DNA from: a virus
Reading direction: 5' to 3' (one strand)
IMG/VR virus record: IMGVR_UViG_3300033553_000697
Coordinates: 1-44,947 of that record
DNA: 44,947 bases
Shown here: one piece after another, positions 7,049 to 14,715 of the stretch
Numbering within the stretch: the first letter of the stretch is position 1
Layout of the letters: each line of letters starts with the position of its first letter
The notes under the pieces: generated by a model
Seen by the model: the letters and a program-made list of their open reading frames with translations, nothing else
Database searches by the model: none
What the model was told of the DNA's origin: nothing
Position numbers and translations under genes: made by a program

Positions 7049-8650
7049 ATGGGATTAAGGGAATTACATAGAAGAAGATTTTTAACCGTGGCCGAACCTC
7101 CCGTTTCGCCCGCAAATACCTTTATTGGTGGTGTAGCAACTTCCATACCTACCAAAGCGGCACTGGCGACAAAACTAGGGATTTTAGAAGGTGATATTTC
7201 TTATTTTGCGGTCGTTGGGAGTGATATAGAAGCCACAATAGATGTTGATTACGTTATTCTAGGCAGTACTTTTGCGGATGATGTGGACATTACGGATTAT
7301 AAAGATACGGGGAAGGTTACATCAGTGGACGGGTTTGCTTTTTCACATCTTAGCAGCCAAGGAACTTCAAAATTAAAGAATATTGTCCTCCCGAACGCCA
7401 CGTTTGTGGATCGCTACGCATTTTCTTATTTGAACGCCATCGAAAAAATAGAGTTAAATTCCCTGATAACTCTTAATGGTGATAATCATTTTAAAAATTC
7501 CGGGGCTAAAATTTACATACCATCCATAGTAAGTATTGGAAATAATACCACTTACAGTACCATCTTTGATAATACTACGGCACGCAAAACGACTGTTTAC
7601 CTACCACCTTCCTTCGCTACGGTCAACGGAGGTGGGGAAGAACCCGATATAGCTAGCGCTAGAAGTCAAGGGGCAACAATTAACTATATTCAAAACCAAA
7701 CCGCCCCGAACCAAATCACGGATTTAAGTGTTAACACTGTTTTCGCCACCGCCTTACAGCTTAATTTCACGGCTCCTATAGGCAGTATTAATGCTATCGG
7801 ACATTACCAAGTATATGCTAACGGGTTTTATAAAGGTTTTATCACACCTGGCGGGTACGTAACAGGATTAAAACCTGCCACGGATTATTCGATAGAGGTC
7901 AAACCCGTGGATATTTACTACAATAAAAGCACATCGAATATTGTTGCACAGACCACAGCAATATCAGAACCTTACCCTGTTTCCGAGATTGTTTCCTATT
8001 ACAAAACAGAGAGCAATGTTTTGGATAGTTGGGGAACAAATAACGGAACAGCAAATGCAATCGCTTATGCATCCGGATTGGTAGGTCAAGCGGCTGTAAT
8101 GAACGGCACAACAAGTGAAATATTGATACCAGACAATGATTCATTGAGTTTTAACGGGGTTTCCGCAGATAAACCTTTTAGCATGACTCAAGTGATTAAA
8201 TTTTCAAGTAATGGGGATAGGTGCTTGTTTATGAAGGGTACTCTTTCAGATAGGGAATATGACGGATTTTTATTAGCCTCAAATAAGTTAGCGTTTAGGA
8301 TTTTCGACAAAACTGCTACCTCTGCTATTTATATTCAATGTAGTATTGACTTCACACCAACACTAGGTAGTTATTATGTAATTCATTGGATGTATTCCGG
8401 TAATAGATTGAATACAGGAATGAATATTTATGTGGAGGAAGTCAAAGGAACTCAAATACTTTCATCCGCAGGAACATTCACAGGAATGGGAAATAAAAAC
8501 CTTTCTCTTGGATTGGGAAAAATTCCTGGATATAGTTCTTTGAATTTAAGCGGAAGCTTGGAAGAAAATATTATATGGAAAACCGAATTGAGTGAATCGC
8601 AAGTTTCCGGAGTAGTTTCTAAAATTAGAACAGGGCAGTCATTAATATAA
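7049..8650 (+). CDS. Multidomain adhesin: LRR_5-like, FN3-like and LamG-like, 533 aa
   Basis: Residues about 60-215 carry BspA-type leucine-rich repeats (FAFSHLSSQGTSKLKNIVLP, then ATFVDRYAFSYLNAIEKIEL). Residues about 218-305 form a fibronectin type III-like domain (APNQITDLSVNTVFATALQL through YSIEVKPVDIY). Residues about 315-530 look like a concanavalin/laminin-G-type domain (DSWGTNNGTANAI, LVGQAAVMNGTTSEILIPD). All three are surface-binding folds. Placed between a fibre and a tailspike, it is probably a host-receptor-binding protein of the tail tip. No signal peptide is seen, in line with virion assembly in the cytoplasm. Confidence 0.8.
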   Translation: MGLRELHRRRFLTVAEPPVSPANTFIGGVATSIPTKAALATKLGILEGDISYFAVVGSDIEATIDVDYVILGSTFADDVDITDYKDTGKVTSVDGFAFSHLSSQGTSKLKNIVLPNATFVDRYAFSYLNAIEKIELNSLITLNGDNHFKNSGAKIYIPSIVSIGNNTTYSTIFDNTTARKTTVYLPPSFATVNGGGEEPDIASARSQGATINYIQNQTAPNQITDLSVNTVFATALQLNFTAPIGSINAIGHYQVYANGFYKGFITPGGYVTGLKPATDYSIEVKPVDIYYNKSTSNIVAQTTAISEPYPVSEIVSYYKTESNVLDSWGTNNGTANAIAYASGLVGQAAVMNGTTSEILIPDNDSLSFNGVSADKPFSMTQVIKFSSNGDRCLFMKGTLSDREYDGFLLASNKLAFRIFDKTATSAIYIQCSIDFTPTLGSYYVIHWMYSGNRLNTGMNIYVEEVKGTQILSSAGTFTGMGNKNLSLGLGKIPGYSSLNLSGSLEENIIWKTELSESQVSGVVSKIRTGQSLI

Positions 8651-8656
8651 ATAAAT

Positions 8657-8788
8657 ATGATTTTAATAAATATAGGGTTTAAACACGCAAGGAATAAAAT
8701 CAAAAATTCCAGTTTAGCAACTTTAACAAGTCAAGTGATTAGCAATGACAATCCTGTAACAAGTAATAACGAACCTGTAACAATATAA
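8657..8788 (+). CDS. Small ORF, 43 aa
   Basis: An ATG at 8657 opens 43 codons ending TAA at 8786-8788. It lies 6 bp after the stop of the adhesin and 2 bp before the ATG of the tailspike, so it fills the gap precisely in an otherwise gap-free operon. The product begins MILINIGFKHARNKIKNSS and ends in a Thr/Asn/Val-rich tail with the repeated phrase NDNPVTSNNEPVT. No family is recognised. It may be a remnant or a tiny adaptor between adsorption proteins. Confidence 0.55.
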   Translation: MILINIGFKHARNKIKNSSLATLTSQVISNDNPVTSNNEPVTI

Positions 8789-8790
8789 AT

Positions 8791-9858
8791 ATGGCATTAG
8801 AATTAAACAATGTAGGATGGTATTTTGCAGAAAATTACGCAAACTTACAGCTAGCGATTGACGCTATTCCCGCTACTGGTGGAACTCTTATTTTATCAAA
8901 TAAAGTTTATGACCTATCGGCATCACCATTAGTCATAGATAAGCCTATTACCATTATCGGTCAAGGTGGGGAAGATACTTATTTGCAACATTATAAAACG
9001 CTTTTATATAGTAATTCCGCTACCGCTGATATGGTAACGGTAAACCATCCTAGTTTTATGATGAGTGGTGTTGGATTTAAAAATACCAATGCGAATGTAA
9101 CGGCAGGGAGTGGTTTAAAAATAGATATAAGAGGAACACACCCGACCAATAATGGATTGTTTCCTGATGGTGTAGGTTCAAATTTCAATTTAAGGGAATG
9201 CACTTTTAATGGGTTTTACAGAAATGTGGATATTGTTAATGCTTTTGAATGGAACATTACAGATTGTATGTCGCAAAACAGCAAAGAAGCGGGAATCCAC
9301 GTAGCATCAGAACAATTGCCAGATGGAGGGGATGGAAACATTACGGGTTGCCAAATATTATCAGGAAAATATGGGGGTGGGAACGCTATACTTCAAAACA
9401 GTTCAGGTGGGCTGAAAGTAACTAACACTAAAATAAATCAGGGCAGACACGCTAACGCTGGAAAGTTTGTAGATACCATTGTTTTTTTGGGGGATTATGC
9501 CAATACCCCTGTAGGAGTTCAGGCATCAACAGTTATATTACTATTGTCAGGATTGTCCATTGAGAATTTCACAGGCTATGCAGTGAATATTGATGGACTC
9601 CCCGCTGTCAATATTTCAGATTGTCAAATTGATTCATATATAACGACACCCGGCATATTTAATTTCACTAACTGCACCCGGGGAATTATAGGCGGTATAA
9701 CAGCTATAAAAAGGGGTACAACAGCAAATTTCGCATCGTTCACGGGTTGTTCTGACTGGGAAATATTAAACAGTATGACAGCAAGTTGGGGAGCTTCTGC
9801 GTATTCCTTTACAAATTGCACTAATATGAGGAAAGCTGCTGATACCGTAGTTATTTAA
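8791..9858 (+). CDS. Right-handed beta-helix tailspike (pectate-lyase-3-like), 355 aa
   Basis: The N-terminal segment (AENYANLQLAIDAIPATGGT, then LILSNKVYDLS and IDKPITIIGQGG) matches the start of the pectate lyase superfamily fold found in phage tailspikes. The remainder is made of short repeats of the form N-I-T-x-C-x-I/x-G-x (for example NITGCQILSG and VNISDCQID), typical of parallel beta-helix coils. Such proteins bind and often cleave surface polysaccharide. The active-site residues cannot be assigned by eye. It is the third adsorption protein in a row and ends the fibre module. Confidence 0.83.
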   Translation: MALELNNVGWYFAENYANLQLAIDAIPATGGTLILSNKVYDLSASPLVIDKPITIIGQGGEDTYLQHYKTLLYSNSATADMVTVNHPSFMMSGVGFKNTNANVTAGSGLKIDIRGTHPTNNGLFPDGVGSNFNLRECTFNGFYRNVDIVNAFEWNITDCMSQNSKEAGIHVASEQLPDGGDGNITGCQILSGKYGGGNAILQNSSGGLKVTNTKINQGRHANAGKFVDTIVFLGDYANTPVGVQASTVILLLSGLSIENFTGYAVNIDGLPAVNISDCQIDSYITTPGIFNFTNCTRGIIGGITAIKRGTTANFASFTGCSDWEILNSMTASWGASAYSFTNCTNMRKAADTVVI

Positions 9859-9870
9859 ATTAATTATGAT

Positions 9871-10362
9871 ATGAAAACACTATTCTTTTTACTCATCACA
9901 TTAAGCCTGTCAGCTCAAAAGAAGATGGTGCTTATCGAAGGATTTCAAGGGCATGAAATTGAAGTTCCTGATAGTGTAGCAAATGCAAGTGTTAAAGAAT
10001 TTTATTGGTACGCAAATAAAAGTCGAGTAGACTATGAAACGAATTTACATTTTCTAAAATCAGTGATTGTAGTGGACATGAATAAATCCAAAATGTACTA
10101 CTACGATAAAGGTGTGATTTATTTAAATTCATACTTAAATGATTATCCAAACTTTAAACGAGTAGTAATCTTTCACGCAATCTTGCATCATGTTTACGGA
10201 GTTCCTAAAACAAAAGGCAAAAGCCTTGATGTAATGAATGAGCATTTTTATGTAGATGATTGGTCGGAAGGAAAATATAAAAATAGAAGAACTCGTAAAA
10301 CAGATATTAAAGATGCAATGGCAGAATTTGAAATACATAAACCCTTAAATACTAAAAACTAA
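9871..10362 (+). CDS. Secreted protein with degenerate metalloprotease-like motif, 163 aa
   Basis: It has a signal peptide (MKTLFFLLITLSLSAQ, with cleavage probably after residue 15). Near residues 100-111, FHAILHHVYGVP resembles the HExxH zinc helix, with the catalytic Glu replaced by Ala (H102-A103-I-L-H106). If the resemblance is real, the protein would bind zinc poorly or be inactive as a protease. The gene overlaps the next one, a complete astacin-like protease, at its stop codon (TAATG). The pair could be a protease and a related regulator, chaperone or decoy. Both are AT-rich and look like morons. Confidence 0.7.
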   Translation: MKTLFFLLITLSLSAQKKMVLIEGFQGHEIEVPDSVANASVKEFYWYANKSRVDYETNLHFLKSVIVVDMNKSKMYYYDKGVIYLNSYLNDYPNFKRVVIFHAILHHVYGVPKTKGKSLDVMNEHFYVDDWSEGKYKNRRTRKTDIKDAMAEFEIHKPLNTKN

Positions 10363-11027
10363 TGAAAAAATCCCTTTTAATTTTATTGATGATTCTTACA
10401 GCTTGTACTAATACTCCTGTAGAAAATGTTGAGCCTATTGATAACAACGTAAACACTTGGACTGATGGTGTAATTCCTTATGGCTTTGAAGATAATGTGC
10501 CAGATGCACAGAAGGCTATTATACTTGATGCAATGGCAACCTATGAGAGCTTCTTAAATGTAGATTATGTAGAATATTCCATTGAAGATTTACTGAAATT
10601 AGAAAATGGATTACTGATTAAATATACGGGTGCGGTTCAAAGTTCTGTATATCCTTCTGGAATGCCAGAATACATTTCAGACTTTAGGGTAGGAGATATA
10701 AGATGGTTTGAAGAGAAAGATGCTTTGCACGAATTAGGTCATAATCTAGGCAGAGAACACGAACAACAATTAGCAAACGCTTTAGAGTATTTGATTATTG
10801 ATTATGATAATATCGCTGATGGGTGGAAACGGAATTACGAGCTAGGAGAAACTATCTTTTTAACTCCATTCGATTATAACTCAAATATGATTTACGGTAG
10901 TTACGATGCTAGTAAAGACCAAAGCAAACCCGTAATGACCGACTTAGAAGGAAACACTTTTGAACCAAGTGAAACACTAACAGAATTAGACAAACAGAAA
11001 TACATAGAGCTTTACGGCAAAAAATAA
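10362..11027 (+). CDS. Astacin-like zinc metalloprotease lipoprotein, 221 aa
   Basis: It starts with a lipoprotein signal (ILTAC, Cys15). The segment WTDGVIPYGF (residues 33-42) matches the start of the astacin catalytic domain. The zinc signature is complete: HELGHNLGREHEQ, with ligands H123, H127 and H133 and catalytic E124. The Met-turn appears in DYNSNMIYGSY (M176). The C-terminal LTELDKQKYIELYG matches the usual astacin ending. It should be an active M12A peptidase anchored in the cell envelope, probably on the outer membrane or facing outward. Possible roles are lysogenic conversion, envelope modification at lysis, or superinfection control. A lipoprotein peptidase in a phage adsorption-lysis operon is unusual. 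Confidence 0.87.
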   Translation: MKKSLLILLMILTACTNTPVENVEPIDNNVNTWTDGVIPYGFEDNVPDAQKAIILDAMATYESFLNVDYVEYSIEDLLKLENGLLIKYTGAVQSSVYPSGMPEYISDFRVGDIRWFEEKDALHELGHNLGREHEQQLANALEYLIIDYDNIADGWKRNYELGETIFLTPFDYNSNMIYGSYDASKDQSKPVMTDLEGNTFEPSETLTELDKQKYIELYGKK

Positions 11028-11033
11028 ACAATT

Positions 11034-11528
11034 ATGAAAAAATTCTTGTTCAACATCAATTCAACTTCCTTTTTTCCGAGGTGGAAAAATGGAAAGTATT
11101 CCAAGTTCGAAGTATTCTATGTACTAATGGCCCTCACCGCCATACCACTTGCAGCAGCTATAGTCTATGAAGGTTCCAATCATCTTGGCTATGGATCCCT
11201 TTCTAAATGGGTTAGTATCCCTTTTCTCATCTTTTGGGCTCAGTACATTGTGTTTGCTTTGATAAAGAGTAAGATCCCCTTTGAAGTTGAAGATCACTTC
11301 TGGAAGACACAGCTTTGGCGGTTTATGGATCCCGGCTACAACTTTCAAAAGTCTCTTCATCCTAATCCCATCAAAAGGTTTAAGTACTTGAAGCTTAAAT
11401 GGCTTATGGAAACAGGTGTTACAGCTGATTATACTTTACACAATTCACCTTGGATTCAAAAGGGTAGGATAATTATACTACTTGGAGCTGTTCTTATAGG
11501 AGTTTTGATAGGACTCTATATCCTATGA
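11034..11528 (+). CDS. Membrane protein, about three TM segments, 164 aa
   Basis: Hydrophobic segments near residues 25-47, 58-78 and 143-163 suggest an inner-membrane protein. The loop between the second and third is charged and aromatic (FEVEDHFWKTQLWRFMDPGY). No family is recognised. It overlaps the following gene by four bases (ATGA), and together they precede the holin and endolysin, so a role in lysis or envelope modification is likely but not shown. Confidence 0.75.
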   Translation: MKKFLFNINSTSFFPRWKNGKYSKFEVFYVLMALTAIPLAAAIVYEGSNHLGYGSLSKWVSIPFLIFWAQYIVFALIKSKIPFEVEDHFWKTQLWRFMDPGYNFQKSLHPNPIKRFKYLKLKWLMETGVTADYTLHNSPWIQKGRIIILLGAVLIGVLIGLYIL

Positions 11529-12073
11529 TCACCGATAAAGAAATACAAGCTTATTGGAACTGGTATGACTGGTTTATTATCCGATGGAACTGTGTTTCCT
11601 TCTTTGGATTTCCACTTATACCATTTGCATATATTTTAAAATACTGGTTTAATGTAAAAGGTTTATGGCTTCTTAATGATACGCCAGACGGTGATTTCGG
11701 CAGTAAGTCAGAACTTAAAAAAGCAGGCAGAAAAGAAGGAAGAACATTAAGCAATTTTATTTGGTGGTGGCGGAGAAACCACAGCCGAAATTTCGTCGAA
11801 AAGTTTACCCCTGAATGGAACGGTGGGGAAGTTGATGAATTTAGAATTTTAGCACACGATATTCCTTTAGGAGCGCATAGGTTTGAATGGTGTACAAAAG
11901 CAGGTTTCCACGGTATTAATTACGTCGCCTATAGGATTAACGGAAAAGTAGAATGTAGGTACTCCGCAGCCAGTGATGAGTTTGAAAAATCAATGGGTAG
12001 TGGAGGCAATGAATACAGATTAAGAATAAAAAACCCTTTATATATATTAAAAAACCGATTTTATAAATTATAA
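11525..12073 (+). CDS. Phage protein of the LWLLNDTPDGDFG type, 182 aa
   Basis: It has a hydrophobic, aromatic N-terminus (one or two membrane-associated segments, residues about 12-45), then GLWLLNDTPDGDFG and FIWWWRRNHSRNF. I associate this combination, from memory, with uncharacterised proteins encoded near lysis genes in phages of several phyla. The C-terminal half is soluble (RFEWCTKAGFHGINYVAYRI). The function is unknown. It is translationally coupled to the upstream membrane protein. Confidence 0.72.
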   Translation: MITDKEIQAYWNWYDWFIIRWNCVSFFGFPLIPFAYILKYWFNVKGLWLLNDTPDGDFGSKSELKKAGRKEGRTLSNFIWWWRRNHSRNFVEKFTPEWNGGEVDEFRILAHDIPLGAHRFEWCTKAGFHGINYVAYRINGKVECRYSAASDEFEKSMGSGGNEYRLRIKNPLYILKNRFYKL

Positions 12074-12081
12074 TCCCCCCA

Positions 12082-12696
12082 ATGTTCTACTCACTAAAAC
12101 TCATATTCTTTAAAGTTTACGTCAACCTGCTTATATTTTCAGAAAGCGCTGGCGATCCTATACACAGACTAGAAAGCTTAGTCAGAGTACTCACTTATAT
12201 TGCACCTGTAGCCTTTATTATAGGTGTTCTGGATCTTTGGTACCAGGATAATAGCACTTTCACATTATCAGCAGTAGGATTTGTTTTCGCTAATGCTATT
12301 ATAGGAATGATTGCTCATTTTGTGAGAAAGGATTTTAATTGGGAAGTTTTTCTAACAAAGACAATGAAGATGGTTCTTATCATCTCCGGAGTTTATTTTA
12401 TACTGGAACTTATGATTTCTCCTATTGGTGATAATACTATCACCGATGGGTTTAGATCTACTATTCAGGTATCGACACTTCTATGGCCAGGAGGAAAAAT
12501 CTTAAAGAATTTCTTTATTTGGAGCGATGGAGAGCACCCGCCAAAATGGGTAATGGAAAAGTTATACAATTTTCAAAAGAACGGTGATCTCAATGCTTTC
12601 TTGAATAAATCTGAAAGAGACGAGCATAGACATTACCAGAACGAGAATGATAGCGAACAGGAACCACCGAGGTACAATAAAAACAATCGAAGATGA
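12082..12696 (+). CDS. Holin-like membrane protein, 204 aa
   Basis: Three or four hydrophobic segments (residues about 36-55, 62-80, 92-110, with a further weak one near 125-145) are followed by a long, highly charged C-terminal tail (KSERDEHRHYQNENDSEQEP). This topology and its position immediately before an endolysin, with an ATGA overlap, make it the best holin candidate. It is longer than most holins and no specific holin family is recognised, so the call rests on context. Confidence 0.7.
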   Translation: MFYSLKLIFFKVYVNLLIFSESAGDPIHRLESLVRVLTYIAPVAFIIGVLDLWYQDNSTFTLSAVGFVFANAIIGMIAHFVRKDFNWEVFLTKTMKMVLIISGVYFILELMISPIGDNTITDGFRSTIQVSTLLWPGGKILKNFFIWSDGEHPPKWVMEKLYNFQKNGDLNAFLNKSERDEHRHYQNENDSEQEPPRYNKNNRR

Positions 12697-13304
12697 ATCA
12701 ATTACAGCTTTTTCAAAAAAGAAATTATCTGGTTCCTGATGGAGTCATAGGAAAAAATACGTTACGAAAAATGAAAGAGGTATTTTTCATTTCTTCTGAT
12801 GCTAAGCTAGCGCATTTCGTTGGACAGATGGCTCACGAGTCTAAGAATTTTACAGCTTCAGTTGAGAATCTTAACTATTCTGAAAGTGGACTACTAAAAA
12901 CATTTAGGAAATACTTCAATAGGGAAACAGCTGCTTTATATGCCAGAAACCCGGAGAAAATAGCTAATAAAGTTTATGCTAATAGAATGGGTAATGGGAA
13001 TGAAGCAAGTGGTGATGGATGGAAACATCGTGGACGTGGCCCATTGCAAATAACAGGAAAAAATAATCAAGAACAGTTTGCAAATAAAATATGTGATTTA
13101 AGAATACTTGACAACCCTGCTATAATAAGTGAAGCGTATTATTTTGAATCGGCCTTATTCTTTTTCGATGAAAATAATTTATGGCACTTATGTGAGGAAG
13201 TGGATAATCAAAGTATCATCAACCTCACAAAACGAATCAATGGCTGGGTGAATGGCCTTCAGGACCGCATTTACCTGACCAATAAATATTATGGGATGCT
13301 ATGA
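12693..13304 (+). CDS. Endolysin, GH19 chitinase/lysozyme-like with N-terminal PG-binding repeat, 203 aa
   Basis: Residues 1-28 (LQLFQKRNYLVPDGVIGKNT) match half of a peptidoglycan-binding domain. Residues 38-200 match the glycoside hydrolase 19 fold used by phage endolysins: FVGQMAHESKNF with probable catalytic E49, ENLNYS with a second acidic residue E58, and WKHRGRGPLQITGKNNQ, the conserved GRGPLQLTG-type segment. There is no signal peptide, so export must depend on the holin-like protein encoded just upstream. It would cut the glycan backbone of peptidoglycan at lysis. Confidence 0.92.
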   Translation: MNQLQLFQKRNYLVPDGVIGKNTLRKMKEVFFISSDAKLAHFVGQMAHESKNFTASVENLNYSESGLLKTFRKYFNRETAALYARNPEKIANKVYANRMGNGNEASGDGWKHRGRGPLQITGKNNQEQFANKICDLRILDNPAIISEAYYFESALFFFDENNLWHLCEEVDNQSIINLTKRINGWVNGLQDRIYLTNKYYGML

Positions 13305-13642
13305 AATTTGAAGCCAAAGACATCCTATATATTGCCCTGCTGTTTGCAGCGGGTTACTTGATCTTTAATTTAAATTCTGAATTGGCTGGAGCCAACAAAT
13401 CAATTAACACGCTGAATGTGGAATTGGAAGATCAGAAGGCCGTGAATATGGAAGCCTATAGCATTTTAGAGGATAAAATCAACTCACAGGTTGATTTGAC
13501 CGAAAAACTGCAAGTTGATATCAATTCCCTGGAGAATTCAAAGAATATCATTTATTTTAAAGCCAATGAAAAAAAGACTGTTATTAACCGTGTTCATAAT
13601 GCTGATAGCCTGGCCGGTATTATCTCAAGAAGATACCGTTAA
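13301..13642 (+). CDS. Rz-like inner-membrane spanin candidate, 113 aa
   Basis: An N-terminal membrane anchor (ILYIALLFAAGYLIF, residues 8-22) is followed by a long alpha-helical, heptad-like region (residues 25-85), the layout of an i-spanin (Rz). It starts with an ATGA overlap on the endolysin, and a second secreted protein begins inside its 3' end in another frame, as Rz1 does inside Rz. The combination of topology and gene nesting supports a spanin role in outer membrane disruption. Confidence 0.72.
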   Translation: MKFEAKDILYIALLFAAGYLIFNLNSELAGANKSINTLNVELEDQKAVNMEAYSILEDKINSQVDLTEKLQVDINSLENSKNIIYFKANEKKTVINRVHNADSLAGIISRRYR

Positions 13643-13934
13643 ACTTCCGTTTGATATTGCGAAGCAGGTAGCCCTGGATCTGGTTGAACTGGATGAACTC
13701 CGGGCCACTGATTTAATCAATACGATTATAATCAGCAAATATAAGTCTGCAGACCAATTACAGAAACAAACAATATCAGACCAGGACCAGCAATTGCAAC
13801 TGATATTGAAGAACCTTGGCATCACGGAATCCCAATTAAAAGCTGAAAAAGCAAAGAAACCGGGATGGTTCCGGCAATTCGTGATCCTACTGGCAGCAGG
13901 CGGGGTTGGATATTTGATTGGCGCAGCAAATTAA
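13566..13934 (+). CDS. Secreted partner overlapping the spanin gene, 122 aa
   Basis: I place the start at ATG 13566, which gives a clean signal peptide (MKKRLLLTVFIMLIAWPVLSQ). The frame is open further upstream, but that would bury the signal. The gene overlaps the Rz-like gene by 77 bp in a different frame. The middle is helical (KSADQLQKQTISDQDQQLQL), and the C-terminus has a hydrophobic segment (FVILLAAGGVGYLIGA) that could be a second membrane anchor. There is no lipobox Cys, so it is not a classical Rz1 lipoprotein. It may be a non-lipidated outer partner or a unimolecular variant. Confidence 0.72.
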   Translation: MKKRLLLTVFIMLIAWPVLSQEDTVKLPFDIAKQVALDLVELDELRATDLINTIIISKYKSADQLQKQTISDQDQQLQLILKNLGITESQLKAEKAKKPGWFRQFVILLAAGGVGYLIGAAN

Positions 13935-13953
13935 TTTTATTTTAAGACCCATA

Positions 13954-13985
13954 TTTAACATTATGTTAAAAAAATGCTATATTTG
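13954..13985 (+). promoter_or_regulatory. Promoter with overlapping palindromic operator for the 14003 gene
   Basis: TATATTTG at 13978-13985 is a perfect -7 element. There is no good -33 TTTG; instead an 8-bp inverted repeat, TTTAACAT (13954-13961)/ATGTTAAA (13963-13970), covers the -33 position. This looks like a regulated promoter with a dimeric regulator site. It is not of the TGTCC late type. Confidence 0.5.
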
Positions 13986-14002
13986 TTAAAACCCCGCCCA
14001 CT

Positions 14003-14536
14003 GTGAACAAACAGCTGATTCCCTTCCCTCTCCCTGAGCATTTGAACGAATTTGTGATTTCCCAGCTCAACACTCCGGTTCAGGAACTGGAAGATGGAAG
14101 CCACACAAAAGCCCTGCATATTAGACGGGACAGTAAATTTGGGAAGTTGATCCATCGCTGCCTTAAAAAAACCAACAAACCTGCATTTGCCAAAGAAGGT
14201 TTTACGATGTTCCTGGCGGTTTCAAATTATGCCGGGGATCATGACAAAGCTGTTCCCGGGGGAAAATATTCGTTTTTATGCCTTGGCGAGGAGGAAATCA
14301 AAGAAATCATTTCGGTTTTTGACACCTGGTTCAAGACCTGCCTGATCCATTTTGTTGATGGGGCCGTTTTTGCGCATACCTTCAATGGGAAAACCAAGGG
14401 AATCGTTCACGCGAGCATCATTGAGTTTATGAATTATTATAAAATTTCCAACTCAAAAACAAAATTTGACACCTTTGTCAAGTATTACGATCGCAAAAAA
14501 AAGGCGAAACGTCAGCAATTACAGCGCTTCACGTGA
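14003..14536 (+). CDS. Hypothetical protein, GTG start, 177 aa
   Basis: Not recognised. The frame opens with GTG at 14003, 17 nt below a TATATTTG element; no better ATG exists before residue 60. The product is soluble and basic at the C-terminus (YYDRKKKAKRQQLQRF), which could bind nucleic acid. It has its own regulated-looking promoter, different from the late family, and lies between the lysis block and the capsid block. It may therefore be expressed at a different time from its neighbours. Confidence 0.68.
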   Translation: MNKQLIPFPLPEHLNEFVISQLNTPVQELEDGSHTKALHIRRDSKFGKLIHRCLKKTNKPAFAKEGFTMFLAVSNYAGDHDKAVPGGKYSFLCLGEEEIKEIISVFDTWFKTCLIHFVDGAVFAHTFNGKTKGIVHASIIEFMNYYKISNSKTKFDTFVKYYDRKKKAKRQQLQRFT

Positions 14537-14656
14537 TTTATCGAACATGTGTCCTTTTTGTTTTGGCGTTTTTAGGGCTTTTTGGTCAGATTTTGTCCAA
14601 ATAACATCATAAAATGCCTTTCAAAATTTTCCTAATCTCATTCTTCCAATAATCCG

Positions 14657-14692
14657 TGTCCTTTTCTTTATAACTCCCAGTGCTTATTATTG
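14657..14692 (+). promoter_or_regulatory. Late promoter PL2 (TGTCCTTTTCT-N17-TATTATTG)
   Basis: TGTCCTTTTCT at 14657-14667, 17 nt, TATTATTG at 14685-14692, the same layout as PL1. The ATG of the protease gene is 23 nt beyond the -7 element, giving a short leader of about 19 nt. It heads the prohead protease and major capsid genes. The rest of the 14537-14715 gap shows only T-rich sequence and one near-match to the upstream block at 14550 without a -7 element. Confidence 0.78.
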
Positions 14693-14715
14693 AATCTCAT
14701 TACTAAAGTAGAACA

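Noticed and set aside
4993-9858. Diversity-generating retroelement acting on the fibre genes
   Set aside because: No reverse transcriptase gene or template/variable repeat pair was seen anywhere in the window.
14550-14585. TGTCCTTTTTG as a sixth late promoter
   Set aside because: At the fixed distance (14578) there is no TAnnnTTG element, and the true site PL2 lies about 100 bp downstream.
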